From positions 252,501 to 316,500 of the forward strand of contig JAXRKP010000280.1 of the NCBI GenBank assembly GCA_037039925.1: a DNA stretch of 64,000 nt, in the 5' to 3' direction. Source of the DNA: Doris montereyensis (Eukaryota; Mollusca; Gastropoda; Nudibranchia; Dorididae). The translations under genes and the position numbers were made by a program. The notes under the pieces are model-generated. The model saw only the letters and a list, made by a program, of their open reading frames with translations, was not told the origin of the DNA and did no database searches. Every line of letters begins with the position of its first letter. The first letter of the stretch is position 1. Below are positions 1 to 13,700 of this stretch, piece after piece.

Positions 1-175
1 AGCCCTGATATTTCAACCTTCAAGCAAAGACTCAAAACCAAACATTTTAGAACTGCTCTTCGTTAAGTTATCTTTCATTGTTTCAATCTTGGATAGAATT
101 ATTATATTTGATGTATTGTCGCATTTATTTGTAAAGCGCCATGACACTATATAAATTATTAAGATTATTGTTTTT
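1..175 (+). mobile_element. 3' end of a CR1/L2-like LINE
   Basis: The first bases read DISTFKQRLKTKHFRTAL and a stop, the usual end of CR1/L2-type ORF2 proteins, followed by the typical 3' tail with GTAAAGCGCC and CTATATAAAT. The rest lies left of the window. 176-505 shows nothing recognisable. Confidence 0.65.
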
Positions 176-504
176 TTTAATTCTTATTACAGGGGATATG
201 TACGAAAGAAACAATCGGGACTTGGCAACTCGTTTGGACTAACGTAAATTTCGGATTAAGCGTTTCCGGACTAAACGTTTTCGAGCGTAGATCTACTAAA
301 GAAAAAAGAAAACCATTACAAACCAAAATGTATCTCTATTTCAGGTGGATGTTATTTTTGTATCAGTGCAGTCTTTATGCATTCCGCCAACCCATTTAAT
401 CTTCGCTGTGGGTTTTTTAAAAACTGATTCTTTGTATCAGATGTTGAGTATTTTTTGGGGGTCCATATTTGCGTGTTCCGCCAAACCCTTCAGAAAACAG
501 ATAT

Positions 505-804
<300 letters not shown>

Positions 805-923
805 GACAAACAATGAGGCAAAGAGCATGTCGAAAGCGAAATAAATTACATTAAATAATATCAAAGCCTCATAGGAACAAAGATAAGACAAACACAAGTA
901 AATAGATAGAAAAATAATCGTAG

Positions 924-1015
924 GCACCATGGGGATTGAACCCGTGACCTCTGCGTCGGTACCCATTGCCCCACCATGAAAAGACCGCGTGTTACCAACC
1001 GAGCTAACGAGCAGC
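924..1015 (-). repeat. tRNA-like SINE head
   Basis: On the - strand TAGCTCGGTTGG (A box) and GGGTTCAATCCC (B box) are about 50 bp apart, farther than in a normal tRNA. It looks like a tRNA-derived retroposon head, not a working tRNA gene. Confidence 0.5.
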
Positions 1016-1144
1016 TGCAGGTCCAATCTGCCCTGCGAGAGTTTCAGAATGCACACTTTTGATGGCCTGCGTAATATTTTGCATCTGCTTATCCAATCGC
1101 TGAACTGCAACGTCATCCACGACAGATTGCAATGCATTAGTCAT

Positions 1145-1544
1145 TGTGCAGCCTGACATATGGAGTTATAATAATTAAAATAGTAAGCAAACGATTAGTT
1201 TACACCCTAACGTAATACGCTTACTTAATACCAGTCCCAATCCTCTAAATACTAAATATGTATAACTATACTATACTACATGTACTAACTAAAATGAAGT
1301 CTTTGCTAGTTTGTGTTAGTTTATTTATTACGTATAAAGCAAGAATAATGTTTCGTACTGGGCTACTGCTTAGACAAAAACTTCAAAGTGAGTACCATGA
1401 ATATAATAAAATAGGTGTGTACTTGTATTCCTTCTACTAGTCAATTACCTTGACAAAAGTAAGTCTTAGCGTTAATGGAACTAACACAATTGACAGTTAA
1501 GACAGAAAAAAACATTAAAGTAAAAATGACCTATGGAGATGCGA

Positions 1545-1545
<1 letters not shown>
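1145..1545. other. Unassigned AT-rich stretch
   Basis: No gene or repeat recognised; multiple stops in all frames. Confidence 0.5.

Positions 1546-1546
<1 letters not shown>

Positions 1547-1639
<93 letters not shown>
1547..1639. repeat. (AT)n microsatellite
   Basis: Pure AT dinucleotide for about 93 bp. Confidence 0.98.
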
Positions 1640-1642
<3 letters not shown>

Positions 1643-1950
1643 CAAATTTAAGAGGATGGAGAGAAAAAATGTCACAAGCTTAAGTAACGACTAAGGAAAA
1701 ACGAAATTTTACCCAAAATTCTAACTTCAGCTGCAAGTGCAAATTTGAATAGGTGGGAATGATGGGTGTGGCGAAGAGACCAAGAAGCGTGATATTTCTA
1801 ATCTATTATTATTGTATTGGGGACATGATCTCTTTCATTAATATCATAATCAATTTCTAGTTATTTCACAATGACAAGCGGAACTTAATAATGCCATCAT
1901 CTAAAAGTCTGAAGAACAAAGGCATTAGTAATAAAAGATACGCATGAAGA

Positions 1951-2569
1951 ACAAATGTATAAAAGACTGGTTGACATTGACAAACAATACGTTGAAATTA
2001 AATGTATAAAAGACTGGTTGACATTGACAAACAATACGTGGAAATTTAATGTATAAAAGATTGGTTGACATTGACAAACAATACGTTGAAATTAAATGTA
2101 TAAAAGACTGGTTGACATTGACAAACAATACGTTGAAATTAAATGTATAAAAGACTGGTTGACATTGACAAACAATACGTTGAAATTAAATGTATACAAG
2201 ACTGGTTGACATTGACAAACAATACGTTGAAATTAAATGTATACAAGACTGGTTGACATTGATAAACAATACGTTGAATTTTAATGTATAAAAGATTGGT
2301 TGACATTGACAAACAATACGTTGAAATTAAATGTATAAAAGATTGGTTGACATTGACAAACAATACGTTGAAATTAAATGTATACAAGACTGGTTGACAT
2401 TGACAAACAATACGTTGAATTTTAATGTATAAAAGATTGGTTGACATTGACAAACAATACGTTGAAATTAAATGTATACAAGACTGGTTGACATTGATAA
2501 ACAATACGTTGAAATTAAATGTATAAAAGATTGGTTGACATTGACAAACAATACGTTGAAATTAAATGA
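1951..2569. repeat. 47-bp minisatellite, about 13 units
   Basis: Unit begins GTATAAAAGACTGGTTGACA and ends with AATACGTTGAAATTAAAT. Units differ at few positions (AAAAG or ACAAG, ACTGG or ATTGG), so the array is young. Confidence 0.95.
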
Positions 2570-2649
2570 AGACAAAACCGAAATAATAAAAGTCCAAAGA
2601 AAAGTATCGACTAATAGCCTTTATGAGAGTCTGTAAATGTCATCAAAAC

Positions 2650-3388
2650 ATGTAATTACCATCTTCGCAATATCGACAGAATAAGACTATTGCTTGATCT
2701 AGAAACAACTAAAATCTTAATGTCATCTTTTAATTTAAATAGGATTGATTATTGTAACGTTCTTTTAGTTAACTGTCCGAATTATATGATTGAAAGAATA
2801 CAGAAAATCCAGATTAAGACAGAAAGATTTAACACTTTAACTAAAACATCTGCCCACATTACACATGTTTCAAAATATCTCTATTGGCTCCCAGTCAAAT
2901 ACTGCATCGATTTTAAAACTTTTATGTCATGCTTATAAATGCATTCATGACATGTCTCCTGCCTACCTCAAAGAACTATTAGAAACGTACAAACTTGTCA
3001 GATCGTTGAAATCTTCTGATACCCTTGTAACGCCTGTAACCTGTAAATCATCTGCCTTTCATAATAAATCCTTTAGTGTGGTAGCTCCAGTTTTATGGAA
3101 CAGCATCATTTTTAAAACCAGATCAAGCCCATATTTTAATTCATGCAAAATAAGTCTCAACAACTGAGTTATTCACTATTGCATTTTAAAACTTTTATAT
3201 ATGATGTATTTATGATGTTATATACATATGAATTGTTTTGAGGATGTGATGTATGTTTGTAATGATTTAAGGGTATAATTTAAATGTTGTCACAATGCTT
3301 AATGATTTGTAATTCATCTTTTTTGTAAAGCGCTTCTGAACACATTTTGATGGTATTTAGCGCTATATAAATACGTATTATTATTTAC
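2650..3388 (+). mobile_element. 3' part of a CR1/L2-like LINE (decayed)
   Basis: Two frames carry the reverse transcriptase tail typical of the group: NRIDYCNVLL, YLYWLPV, YKCIHDMSPAYLKELL and SFSVVAPVLWNS. The 3' end has GTAAAGCGCTTCTGAACAC and AGCGCTATATAAATAC, then ATT repeats. Frame breaks show it is inactive. Confidence 0.8.
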
Positions 3389-3429
3389 AAGAAGTAAGTG
3401 GCAGAATGGAAGACAACGAAGAGAAGAAA

Positions 3430-3914
<485 letters not shown>

Positions 3915-4376
3915 TGACTGACTGACTGACTTTACGCTACAATGATTGTTACTGAAAATGCTAAGTGGGTTTCCTTGCGATACGCACTCATTAAGTTAAC
4001 ATTATAGCCTTGTTAAGCCGACATACGTAGCTCTCAATGACTAGTAAAGACCATACTACATAAATGACCAATAATGACCATGCTGCATAGAAGACAATAA
4101 TGACCATACTACATAAATGGCAATACTGACCATATTACATAAATGACAATAATAACCATACTACTTAAATGACAACAATGACCATATTACATAATGACAA
4201 TAAAAACCATACTACTTAAATGACAATACTGACCATATTACATAAATGACAATAATGACCATACTACAATGACCATAGTGCATAAATGACAATAATGACC
4301 ATATTACATAAATGACAATAATGACCATACTACAATGACCATAGTGCATAAATGACAATAATGACCATACTACAAA
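3915..4376. repeat. Degenerate AATGACCATACTACAT array with a duplicated left flank
   Basis: From about 4035 units of AATGACCATACTACATAAATG recur with variable spacing, about 13 times. The flank 3915-4090 (TGACTTTACGCTACAAT ... GACATACGTAG) recurs in diverged form at 6555-6725. Confidence 0.8.
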
Positions 4377-4426
4377 AATATATTGAATCTTGAAATTTGA
4401 AATCTTAAATCTTGAAATTTTGAATT

Positions 4427-4545
4427 GTGAAAGGGAAAGTAAATGGAAGAAGAATCACAGGAAGGCCACGAAGACAGTGGGAGCGTGACGCAAGAGAATC
4501 CTTACAAATCTTAATGCCGACGCTGGACGCTGGGAGACTGTCAAT
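4427..4545 (+). mobile_element. Small LINE tail fragment
   Basis: GKVNGRRITGRPRRQWERDA is the basic C-terminal signature (GRPRRxWE) found at the end of several non-LTR retrotransposon proteins. Only this end remains. Confidence 0.5.
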
Positions 4546-4574
4546 GGATAGTATGATTAATTATTTTTTTTTCA

Positions 4575-4912
4575 ATTTGATTTTAGCCACATCCACAACA
4601 GAGCTAAGGTGATCTTGGGTCTTTAACGTGATTAAAAAAAAAATTTGCCTCGAAATCCGTATCAGCAGCCAAGGGATCTTTAGCGTACATAGAGTGTTGT
4701 TATCTCCAAACGGTACTTTCTTTTTTTTTCCTATTCTATCGTCCATATCCGATGGGGGGACACGGTGTTAACCCACCTACCTGAACCTGCAGGTGATGGG
4801 TTTTACCCGAATTACTCAAATGGTGTTTTTCAACTTGTCGAGGCACGAACCCACGACTTGTTAGTTGAGAGGCCGACACCTTACTTGTGTTGTACCACCG
4901 TGTCCTCTCCCT
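4575..4912 (-). mobile_element. SINE family 2 copy
   Basis: Shares body (CACATCCACAACA..CTAAGGTGA, GCCAAGGGATCTTTAACGTA) and tRNA-like head (GAGAGGCCGACACC) with copies at 21310, 40180, 56275 and 60395. Diverged. Confidence 0.8.
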
Positions 4913-5064
4913 GACAATAGATAGTATGGAGATGATTTCCGTGTGGCAATCAGAAGTGTCACGCCCAGAAGGATAAACAGTAGATGGTAATGGGTAAAAA
5001 CATCATTATAATCTGATAATCCATCAGAGATTGACACTGACAATAGAGAAAATGCATTGCCTAT

Positions 5065-5510
<446 letters not shown>

Positions 5511-6177
5511 AGAAAGAAAACGAGTATTACTAATGACATATTATGTTGTCGCTTAGGTTTTTGTTATCTATTTCTACGTGACGTTGTTTTAATTATATTA
5601 TTTTGCCGCCTTTAGTCGACCATTTCTAGTGATTGATGTAGGATTACAGCGACGCAACAACCAGCAATAGCTTGTGCTAAATTCGGTATGGGGTTCGTGC
5701 AGGTAGGGCATTCTACTAACTGTCATTCAAGGAAACAACCAACAACAAGTTTAGCGAAAGTAACTCACAAAATTTAATGATAATACAAAAACAGCGACCG
5801 CTCACGAACGAGAGTATGAGAAGTAATCTGTAAAAGGGGACAGGGGCAACTAGCCTAATAGCCACTCGCTCCGCTCATCACAAAATTATGATGATGAAAA
5901 CGTCAAACACAATAAACTATTACTTATGTTGTCCACGCCTGTCCGCTTCTCACTTTTGTGCGTCAAACATGTCAAACGCTTTCCGGGTTGTGAGGACGAG
6001 TTGGCTGTGTGTGACAGTGCGTGTTGGTGTGTGTGCTGGTGTGTTTGTGCGTGTGTGTTCTAGACTCGGTTGTCATTGTTTTAGGGATTGGTGGAATGTG
6101 TTAAAAATAAAACTTTAATTGAAACTGATAGCTGCTTAAATTGAACGAAACTAGCACTCTCGTTTAACGTTCTCAAA
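5511..6177. other. Unassigned stretch
   Basis: No feature beyond a short TG-rich run near 6020-6055. Confidence 0.4.
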
Positions 6178-6306
6178 ATGGATGAGGAAAAGATAATTGA
6201 AGCGGTTTGATTGAGACCAACACTGTACGACAAAAATGACAAGAGATACAGCCATAGAGATGTGGTTCAAATACTGTGGGAACAAGTGGCTTGTGAGAAT
6301 ACTTGG
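6178..6306 (+). pseudogene. Decayed MADF-domain fragment
   Basis: MDEEKIIEAV, a TGA stop, then LRPTLYDKNDKRYSHRDVVQ and ILWEQVACENTWG. This is the start of a MADF (Myb/SANT-like) DNA-binding domain, whose members read like LIxxVxxRPxLYDxxxxxYxxR and W..IA. The stop is one C-to-T change from CGA (Arg). Nothing recognisable follows, so it is a broken end of a gene or DNA transposon. Confidence 0.65.
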
Positions 6307-6554
6307 GGTAGTAGTTTGAATTCTCCTCGTTGCTTGCGTTCACGACATATGGGATGAATCCAATAACGACGATTCTGGGTATAATATTTCCTTTTGTACC
6401 ACCAAAGAAGAAATATTTGCGCTTTCTTGTAAGCGCCTTCATGCTTCAAGTGTCAAAATATACAATTACGGTGGGAGCCGTGGATAAGGACAACCTATAC
6501 ATTTCTGTCCAGATTTTTCATGATGAAGAGCGGTGACTGTGGACAACTAGCCTG

Positions 6555-6725
6555 ACTGGCTTTACGCTACAATTATTATTTTTTACTGGATATGCCACCC
6601 TTATTTTGTGCTAAGCGTGTTTGCTTTCAGTACGTTCTCATCAATTTGATAATATTGCCATTTTGAGCCAACATACGTGTCTTGTAATGACCAAACTACA
6701 TTGACAATAATGGCCATACTACAAG
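6555..6725. repeat. Second copy of the 3915-4090 segment
   Basis: GACTGGCTTTACGCTACAAT, TGCTAAGCGTGTTTGC, CCAACATACGTG and ATGACCA..ACTACA recur in the same order as at 3915-4090, at roughly two thirds identity by eye. Confidence 0.65.
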
Positions 6726-6784
6726 TAGGAGAGTTAGAGAGATAGGGAGAAATATAGAAAAGAAGAAAGAGGGACAGAGTGAGG

Positions 6785-6785
<1 letters not shown>

Positions 6786-6852
<67 letters not shown>
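6786..6852. repeat. (GA)n microsatellite
   Basis: Pure GA run of about 65 bp. Confidence 0.97.
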
Positions 6853-6856
<4 letters not shown>

Positions 6857-7700
6857 GGGGGGGAGGAAGGGGATGAGTGGGGGCTAAAGAGAAAACGAGA
6901 AAAGAGATTTTATCTTGTTTGTTTATTTGTAAAAAACCCGAGATCGCCGAGTTGTGAGCGCGGGTAAAATCAAAATCGACATTTGAGGGCGTAGCCGCGA
7001 GATCAAAAGACAGGATCCATAATGATTTAGGACGAGCGATAGTTTCCATTTTGTACATAATAATCTACTGTCCTATAATCTTTACGGGGTAAATCTATAA
7101 AATAGTTGGCAAAATCTTTCTTAAAATTTTAAAAATTGACTGATGGACGAGGCATTCAAAAAGTGTTAGTGTTAGCCTCGCTGATGGAAGAGCACGAAAA
7201 CAGAAAAGGCAAACAGAAAAAAAAATCTAATGTTTTTAAATCTACGCAAATTGTCTTCGAAAATTCTTTTCATATTATAATTTTCTCTTGAAATATTATA
7301 ATGAATGGAGACACTCGACTCGAGTGTAACATGTTACAGTAAGATAGGCCTAGGGTCCACCAAAGACCGTGTAAACTATGGTCTTTGAGTCCACTGAAAA
7401 TACTCACGTTCGTGGAAAAAGAGATCAAATGTAGGATTGGATGAACCGTTCGAAAAACATACGAAACAATTTTTTTTATTCGCTTATCAAGTTTTCAACT
7501 CGTTAACTCCTGAGCGATCTCAATATCGCCCAGTTTGGAAGTAGAATAAAAATATATTAGAGGAAACGCTTTAACCAAAATTTGTGCCTGTAGATAAACT
7601 TGTTTGCACTCGATTGATTTCAAATGTTTACGTTATTCAACTGAAATTGTGTTTCCTTCCACTGTCCACACGAATCAAGTAGGCCTTTATATAGATTTAG
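6853..7700. other. Nibrin upstream region
   Basis: Mixed sequence ahead of nibrin; it should contain the promoter but I see no TATA box or recognisable site. Exon 1 follows directly. Confidence 0.35.
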
Positions 7701-7732
7701 ATTCTAGACTTCTAGATCTAGAGATCTAGAAT
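7701..7732. repeat. Near-perfect 32-bp palindrome just before the nibrin ATG
   Basis: The arms ATTCTAGA and TCTAGAAT enclose a perfect 12-bp palindrome TCTAGATCTAGA (7711-7722); only two base pairs of the 16 do not match. It ends four bases before the start codon, so it lies in the 5' UTR or core promoter. A transcript could fold it into a hairpin next to the initiation codon. Confidence 0.7.
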
Positions 7733-7736
7733 CACG

Positions 7737-7767
7737 ATGTGGCTTTTGGTCTCTGTGACAGCTCAGG
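7737..7767 (+). CDS. NBN: Nibrin exon 1 (start codon)
   Basis: ATG opens MWLLVSVTAQ, which resembles the MWKLLPA start of vertebrate nibrin, and the exon ends in phase 1 before a strong donor (GTAAGT at 7768). The human first coding exon also ends in phase 1. The short length (31 nt) means the start choice rests on this Met-Trp resemblance, the donor and the phase match with exon 2. Confidence 0.8.
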
Positions 7768-10700
7768 GTAAGTACAAGAAATGGAATGTATTGTATTTTA
7801 GTTTTGTATTTCAAAATGCTAGACTTAGACTATCTTTGTTTTTGTTTACATCGTGTAGATGAAGATTATCATCATCTAGATTTGGTTTGCAATAGTGGCA
7901 AAAGAAATCGTCTTTTGATTCTAGTGGAAGAGCAAAGCACCATTCACTCTGGAGATTACAGTTCCGTGCTAATGATTTGGTCTAGCCTACTAGATCTAGG
8001 ACCTAGAGATTATCAAAATTATTTACCTCTTGAATGAAGTTTTCAACTACATTGAATCGAAGCATAAATCAGAAAACAAAGTTTAACCTGCTGTCTTATT
8101 GTACTTAATACTGACCTAGTTTTAATTGCTGTCAATGACAATGACTTTATATCTATCATTGCCTTGTTGTATTCATTTGGAATTTGGTTGGTGTCTGGTG
8201 TCAACATGAAAGAGTCTGCGCTGGCTCGATGTACATGTTCTAGATAGAACGAATGCAGCATTGCTGATTTAAATTTGAAGTTTCGTTTATTTTATCGCAG
8301 CAAACGGTTGGGCCTTCGGAAGAAAGAAAAACCAACCCTCTTAGCTGGACTGAAGTTTTCTGAAACTCCTTTTGGGCATGATAATTAAAGAGGAAAAAAT
8401 CTGTTACACAGGGGAAACGGGCTTCTAAGGTGGACAGGCCACTAAGCAGATATCACTGTATTTTGATATTTATCCTTTTTTACAAAAAAATTCTAAGTGG
8501 TGGTAAAAAAGAGACAAGATCAAAGTGAAAAGACAAAAATACATAAAAACTGATATTTTGAAGAATTATTTGCTAACATAGATCTGTCTGTACCTTTTGC
8601 AGCACAAGAATACAAAATGCTTCTATGTCTTCACATTCAAAATGAGGAAAATTGAAAGCGTCGACATTTAATCCGCAATGTTTCCCGTACCCTTTTATAA
8701 AATTCAACCTCAAACTGTTCAATCAAAATTTAGGTGCAAATGAGGTCCCATCTCAAGGAGGAAGGCTTTTGTCAAATGATGCTATTATTCTGCTTCTAAT
8801 TGGCATTTACATCTTACTGTACCATTTGGATCATAATTGAAATAGCCCCTTAGATTAACGTAAAAAGGATTAAAGAAGCAATAATTTTATAGTCTGGTCT
8901 GTATTCCTCCTCAAGTGCAGACCCACCAATGTTACATCATTTATTTGGAAATTTATCTGAAGAATTTAATGTAGACATAGGAGTTAGATTGGGCTGTTTT
9001 CTAAGCTCTCTTTTATTTATTGCATTTATGGATTCAGTCGCAAAGGCATCCTCAAAAATGAAGAAAATGAACATAGTTATGTAGAAACTCAAACCAGTAA
9101 GTGCATGAATGCTTTCATGTGCTGATAATTTTAGCTTTATTGGAAAATCAGAATGTGACCTTAAAATAATATTAACATGCTGAATACCGTATATCAGCAC
9201 GTACAGAATGCAGCGATGTATAATATGCACGCACGAGAGAGAGAGAGCATGTGCCAAAATATAGAAAGAGAAGGAGAACCTAACAACAGCAACAAAGACC
9301 TAAGCGAAAAGAAAGCCAACAACGTGTTTTCACTGGTCCACCCTTAGTTTCACCACCACCCCAAGCCTCCGCCATCTTTTCTTGCCTCACCCCCTCTCTG
9401 ATGTCACACACTCTAACACAGCGACATCAAAATCTTCACTTTATCACTTTATTGATCGATAATTGGTTCACTGAATCACAGGGCCGAATTGAACCTGTGC
9501 TAATTTCTCCCCTCATTTTTATTGTGACTTATTACTACGCTACAGCATATTATATCATGTTGTGAAGATGTGTACATAACGGGAACGTACTACTACAAGT
9601 CACCAACATTTGTCAAAAAGTTGCGTCCTATTCGGATGATGTTTCTTTCTTTCTTTATCAGTTCTCATTCTATCTTTTGGTGTATGGGTTCAGACGCCCG
9701 AGATGATCTTTCTCCAGGATGCCCTGTCCTGACAATTTCTGTTTCCTTTCAAAATAGTTAGATTTCTATGCTTCAATGCCTCTTTTATATCTTCTTCCCA
9801 CTTTCTCCGAGGTCTGCCTTTTGGTCTTTTACCTTGGACACTATTGTCAATCATTTTGTTTACATGCCCAAACCATCTCAATTGATTTATTTCTATCTTA
9901 GTTTTTATGCCATCTGCTTTGGTTATTGTTGTGTTTCTGATTTTGTCTCTTTTAGTTTTCCATACTATTCTTCTTAGATATTTCATTTCAGCTGCCTGTA
10001 CTCTACTGTATTCTTTACTGTCTAAAGTCCAAGTTTAGCTGCCATAGAGAAGAGTAGGACAATAAACTGTATTGTATACGGCCATTTTGGTTTTTGTTGA
10101 CAATTCTTGCTTACCTACAAATGCCTTTCCTAGATAGTTATATATTGCAGTTGCCTTCTTGATTCTCTGACTGATTTCTTCTCGTAGTTTTCCCTCAGAG
10201 TTTATCTTTACTCCTAGGTAATTGTAGCTTTGAACTTGCTCTAAATTTTCCTGCCCAATTTAAGATTTTGTGTTTTAGCTTCCCTAGTTACTAGCATTGT
10301 TTTGGTTTTCTTTTGCATTTACTCTCATTCCTCTTTTATTTAGTTCATTGTTCATAATGTTGATATTCGACTAAAGGTCACTTTCTGATTTTCCAAACAG
10401 AACTAAATCATCGGCAAATGAAAGCATTGATACATTTACTGGTTTGAGCTTCCACATACCATACATTCATTTTCTTCATTTTTGAGGATGCCTTTACGAC
10501 TGAATCCATAAATGTGATAAACAGGACTGAGGATACAACCCTTTATATCTACTTCAAATTCTGTAGTTATGTTTCCAGCTACTCTCACTGCACATGTTGG
10601 TTTATTGTAAAAACTTTTAATGACTTCTATTAAATTTTGCTCTACATTGGGTTGTTCTTTTAAGGAATGCCATAGTTCATCCCTCCTCAGGCCTTTTCTA

Positions 10701-13700
10701 AGTCAATAAAACACAGGTGCAAGTCAATGTTTTTCAAGGAAACTATTTGTCTAATTGTAAATATGTGGTCTTGTACACTTCTTCCTGGTCTAAATCCAGT
10801 GTTCTTCAATCTGAGCCTCTAGTCTTTTCCTTAGTCTCATTTCCAGTATCCTGGTATACTTTTCCTGGAACACTAAATAGTTTGAACATTCCATAGTTGA
10901 TCCTTTCATGTATTGGTACTACTATTCCCTTTTTCAGTTGTCTGGCACCTGTTTGGACTTCCATGCTTGTTGGCATATTGCATAGTAGTTTGTCTGCCTC
11001 CTCTCCTTGCTTTTAATCATTTCTGGATTGATCTACTGGTTAATGTCACTTTTCTTATAGCTGTTTGGATTTCTTCCATTGATATACCGACATGTTCAGC
11101 TGTTTCCTCTGGATTACTTGTTATTCTAATTGATCTTTACTCCTTGTTTCATACGCTCTGGAGGGATTATGTAATTGTTGAAAATGCTCTCTCCATATTT
11201 CCATGATTTGGCTGTCTTCTTTCATTATTTCTCCTTTGGCATTCTTAATTTGTCGTATTTGACATGCTTTGGTCTTTTCTGCTTCATTGCCCCCAGAACA
11301 GCTACAGCTTTTGATTTCCTTGATAGCTTTCTTGAAGTCTTTGTCCAAACTCTTCCCATTGTTCCTGTTTTACTTTCCTAACTTCCTCTTTGGCGAAAGT
11401 TCTTTTATTCACGTAATCTATCCTATCCTCTGGTCTCTCTTTGTTTGCAAGTATTTATTCCAGGCATCCTTCTTTTCCTTGATCTTAGTCTTGACATTCT
11501 CATTCCATCATGCTGTTCTTTCCCTATGTCCTTTAATTTGTTTCCTACCACAGATCTCTTCAGTACAACTGAGGAGTGTTTCTTTATACATCTGCCACTT
11601 TTCTTCTATTGTGTCATCATTCATATCCATCTGTCTTTTAGTTTCACTGATTTATCTTTTTCTACTAGATTGGTATACCTATTTTACTACTGGTTTATTT
11701 AGTTCCTCTATTTTGAGTTTAGTAGCTTTCTTCTCTTTCCTTTTTTGTTTGTTTTCTTCAGTCAGGAATCTCGTTTTGGCAATCACTAAGTGATGATCAC
11801 TAAATATTTCTGCTCCTCTGTTTACTCTTGCATCCAATGTACTGTAAAAAAAGGGAGCTGTTAACTATTATGTAGTCTATCATTGACGTTTCACACCTGT
11901 CTTCATTTACTCTTGTATATTTGTGGACATCTTTATGAGGTATTGGCTATTTTCATGTTATTCTTTAGGCAAAAATCTATGAGTCTCTCCATTTGGAGAA
12001 GTTGTTGTCTCTCCTTCTTTATCTATTACTCCTGACGTTTCTACATTGTTGCCTACTCTAGCGTTTAAGTCTCCTAAAAGCATTAGTTCCTGTTTGGATT
12101 TAAGATTCTGTGCAGCTATTTGTAAATTGTTTTCGAAGATATCTTTTTCTTCTTTAGTTGTGTCTTCGTTTGGTCTATAAGCTATAATTTCTCGTTCTTT
12201 TGGTTTAATATTTACCTCTAATAGCAGTTGGCATAAATTTCAGCTTTCTAGTAACTTTTCATACCTTTTATGCACTAGGAGGCCTACTCCTGCTCTAGCT
12301 CTATCTTTGACATCTACTCCTAAAAAGACTAAAATATGATTCGGTCCTTCATTTTCTATTCCTTGTCCTTTTTTGTTTGTTTCTGTAATGGCCAAAATAT
12401 CTACTTTGAATTTTTCCATTTCTTCAACTAATTCTAACTCTTTTCCATTTTTGCCCTAATATTCCATGTTCCCAAAATCACAGTCCGTATTCTTTTCCTA
12501 GTTCGTCTTCAAAAAAATCAAGCCGGTTATATTACTTTTATTTCTCTGAATCAGGTTGTTTTGGATAAGCAGGGGATTAGCCCACTGTACCCTAGGTAGA
12601 TGGTGGGGCTGCCACCTTGAGGCCCCTATTAGACCTTGTTATTTTCTGTCAGGGTTAACTCCCTTAGCCTTTTGTCATTCAAGACCAGCCTGTAAGGCAG
12701 CAGGTTGTTATTTTCTATCAGGGTTAACTCTCTTAGCCTTTGGTTAGTCAAGACCGGCCTGCAAGGCGGCAGGTTGTTTTCTGTCAGGGTCAACTCCGTT
12801 AGCCTTTGGTCGGCCAAGACCCACCTGCAAGGCAGCAGGAGACTCATGGAGGACGGGATCTCCTTTTCCCCGTACAGGTGATTACCTGTCCACTGCCCGG
12901 TCGGGTTGATCTATAGTAGGGTAATTATTTATTTTCTGAAGGAAACAAACACAGTATCTTTGTCTACACCACTGATAAGAAGATACGACGCAGGTAGATT
13001 TTGCACCTATGATTTTAGTATATATAAAAAAAGTTGCATCCTTTACACACTGATAAAGGGTAATGAACTAAATAAATATGAACGAAATTAAATGCAAAGA
13101 AAACAAAAATTATGCTTGTAACGAGGGAAGCTAAAACAAAACATCTTAAATTGAGCAGAGAAAAATTTGAACAGATTCAAAGCCACAATTACCTAGGAGT
13201 AATGATTTACTCGAGGGAGAACTAAGAGAAGAAATCAGCCATGGATTCCAAAAGGCAATAACAATGTATGACCATCTTCTAGGGAAAGCATTTATAATCT
13301 AGGTAAACAAGAATTGTCGACAAAAACCAAAATGGCAGTATATAACATAGTGTTTTGTCCTACTCTCCTCTATGGCAGTGAAACCTGGATCTTAGACAGT
13401 AGGGAACACTGTAGAGTACAGGCAGCTGAAATGAAATATCTAAGAAGAGTAGTAGGGAAAAACAAAAGAGACAAAATCAGAAACACAGCAATAAAAGATC
13501 AAACCAACGCAGATGGCATAAAAACTAAGATAGAAATAAATTAACTGAGATGGTCTGGGCATGTAAACAGAATGAATGAAAAGAGAAAAGCTAATTCAGT
13601 ATACCATGCGAAAAATCAAGGTAAAAGACCAAAAGGCAGACCTCGGAGAAAGTGGGACGAAGATAAGAGGCTTTAACACAAAGAAATTTAACCCTCACAG

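Noticed and set aside
924..1015. A tRNA gene on the - strand
   Set aside because: A and B boxes are too far apart and no acceptor stem pairs; a SINE head is more likely.
1951..2569. CRISPR-like array of 47-bp units
   Set aside because: There are no unique spacers; units abut directly in an animal genome.
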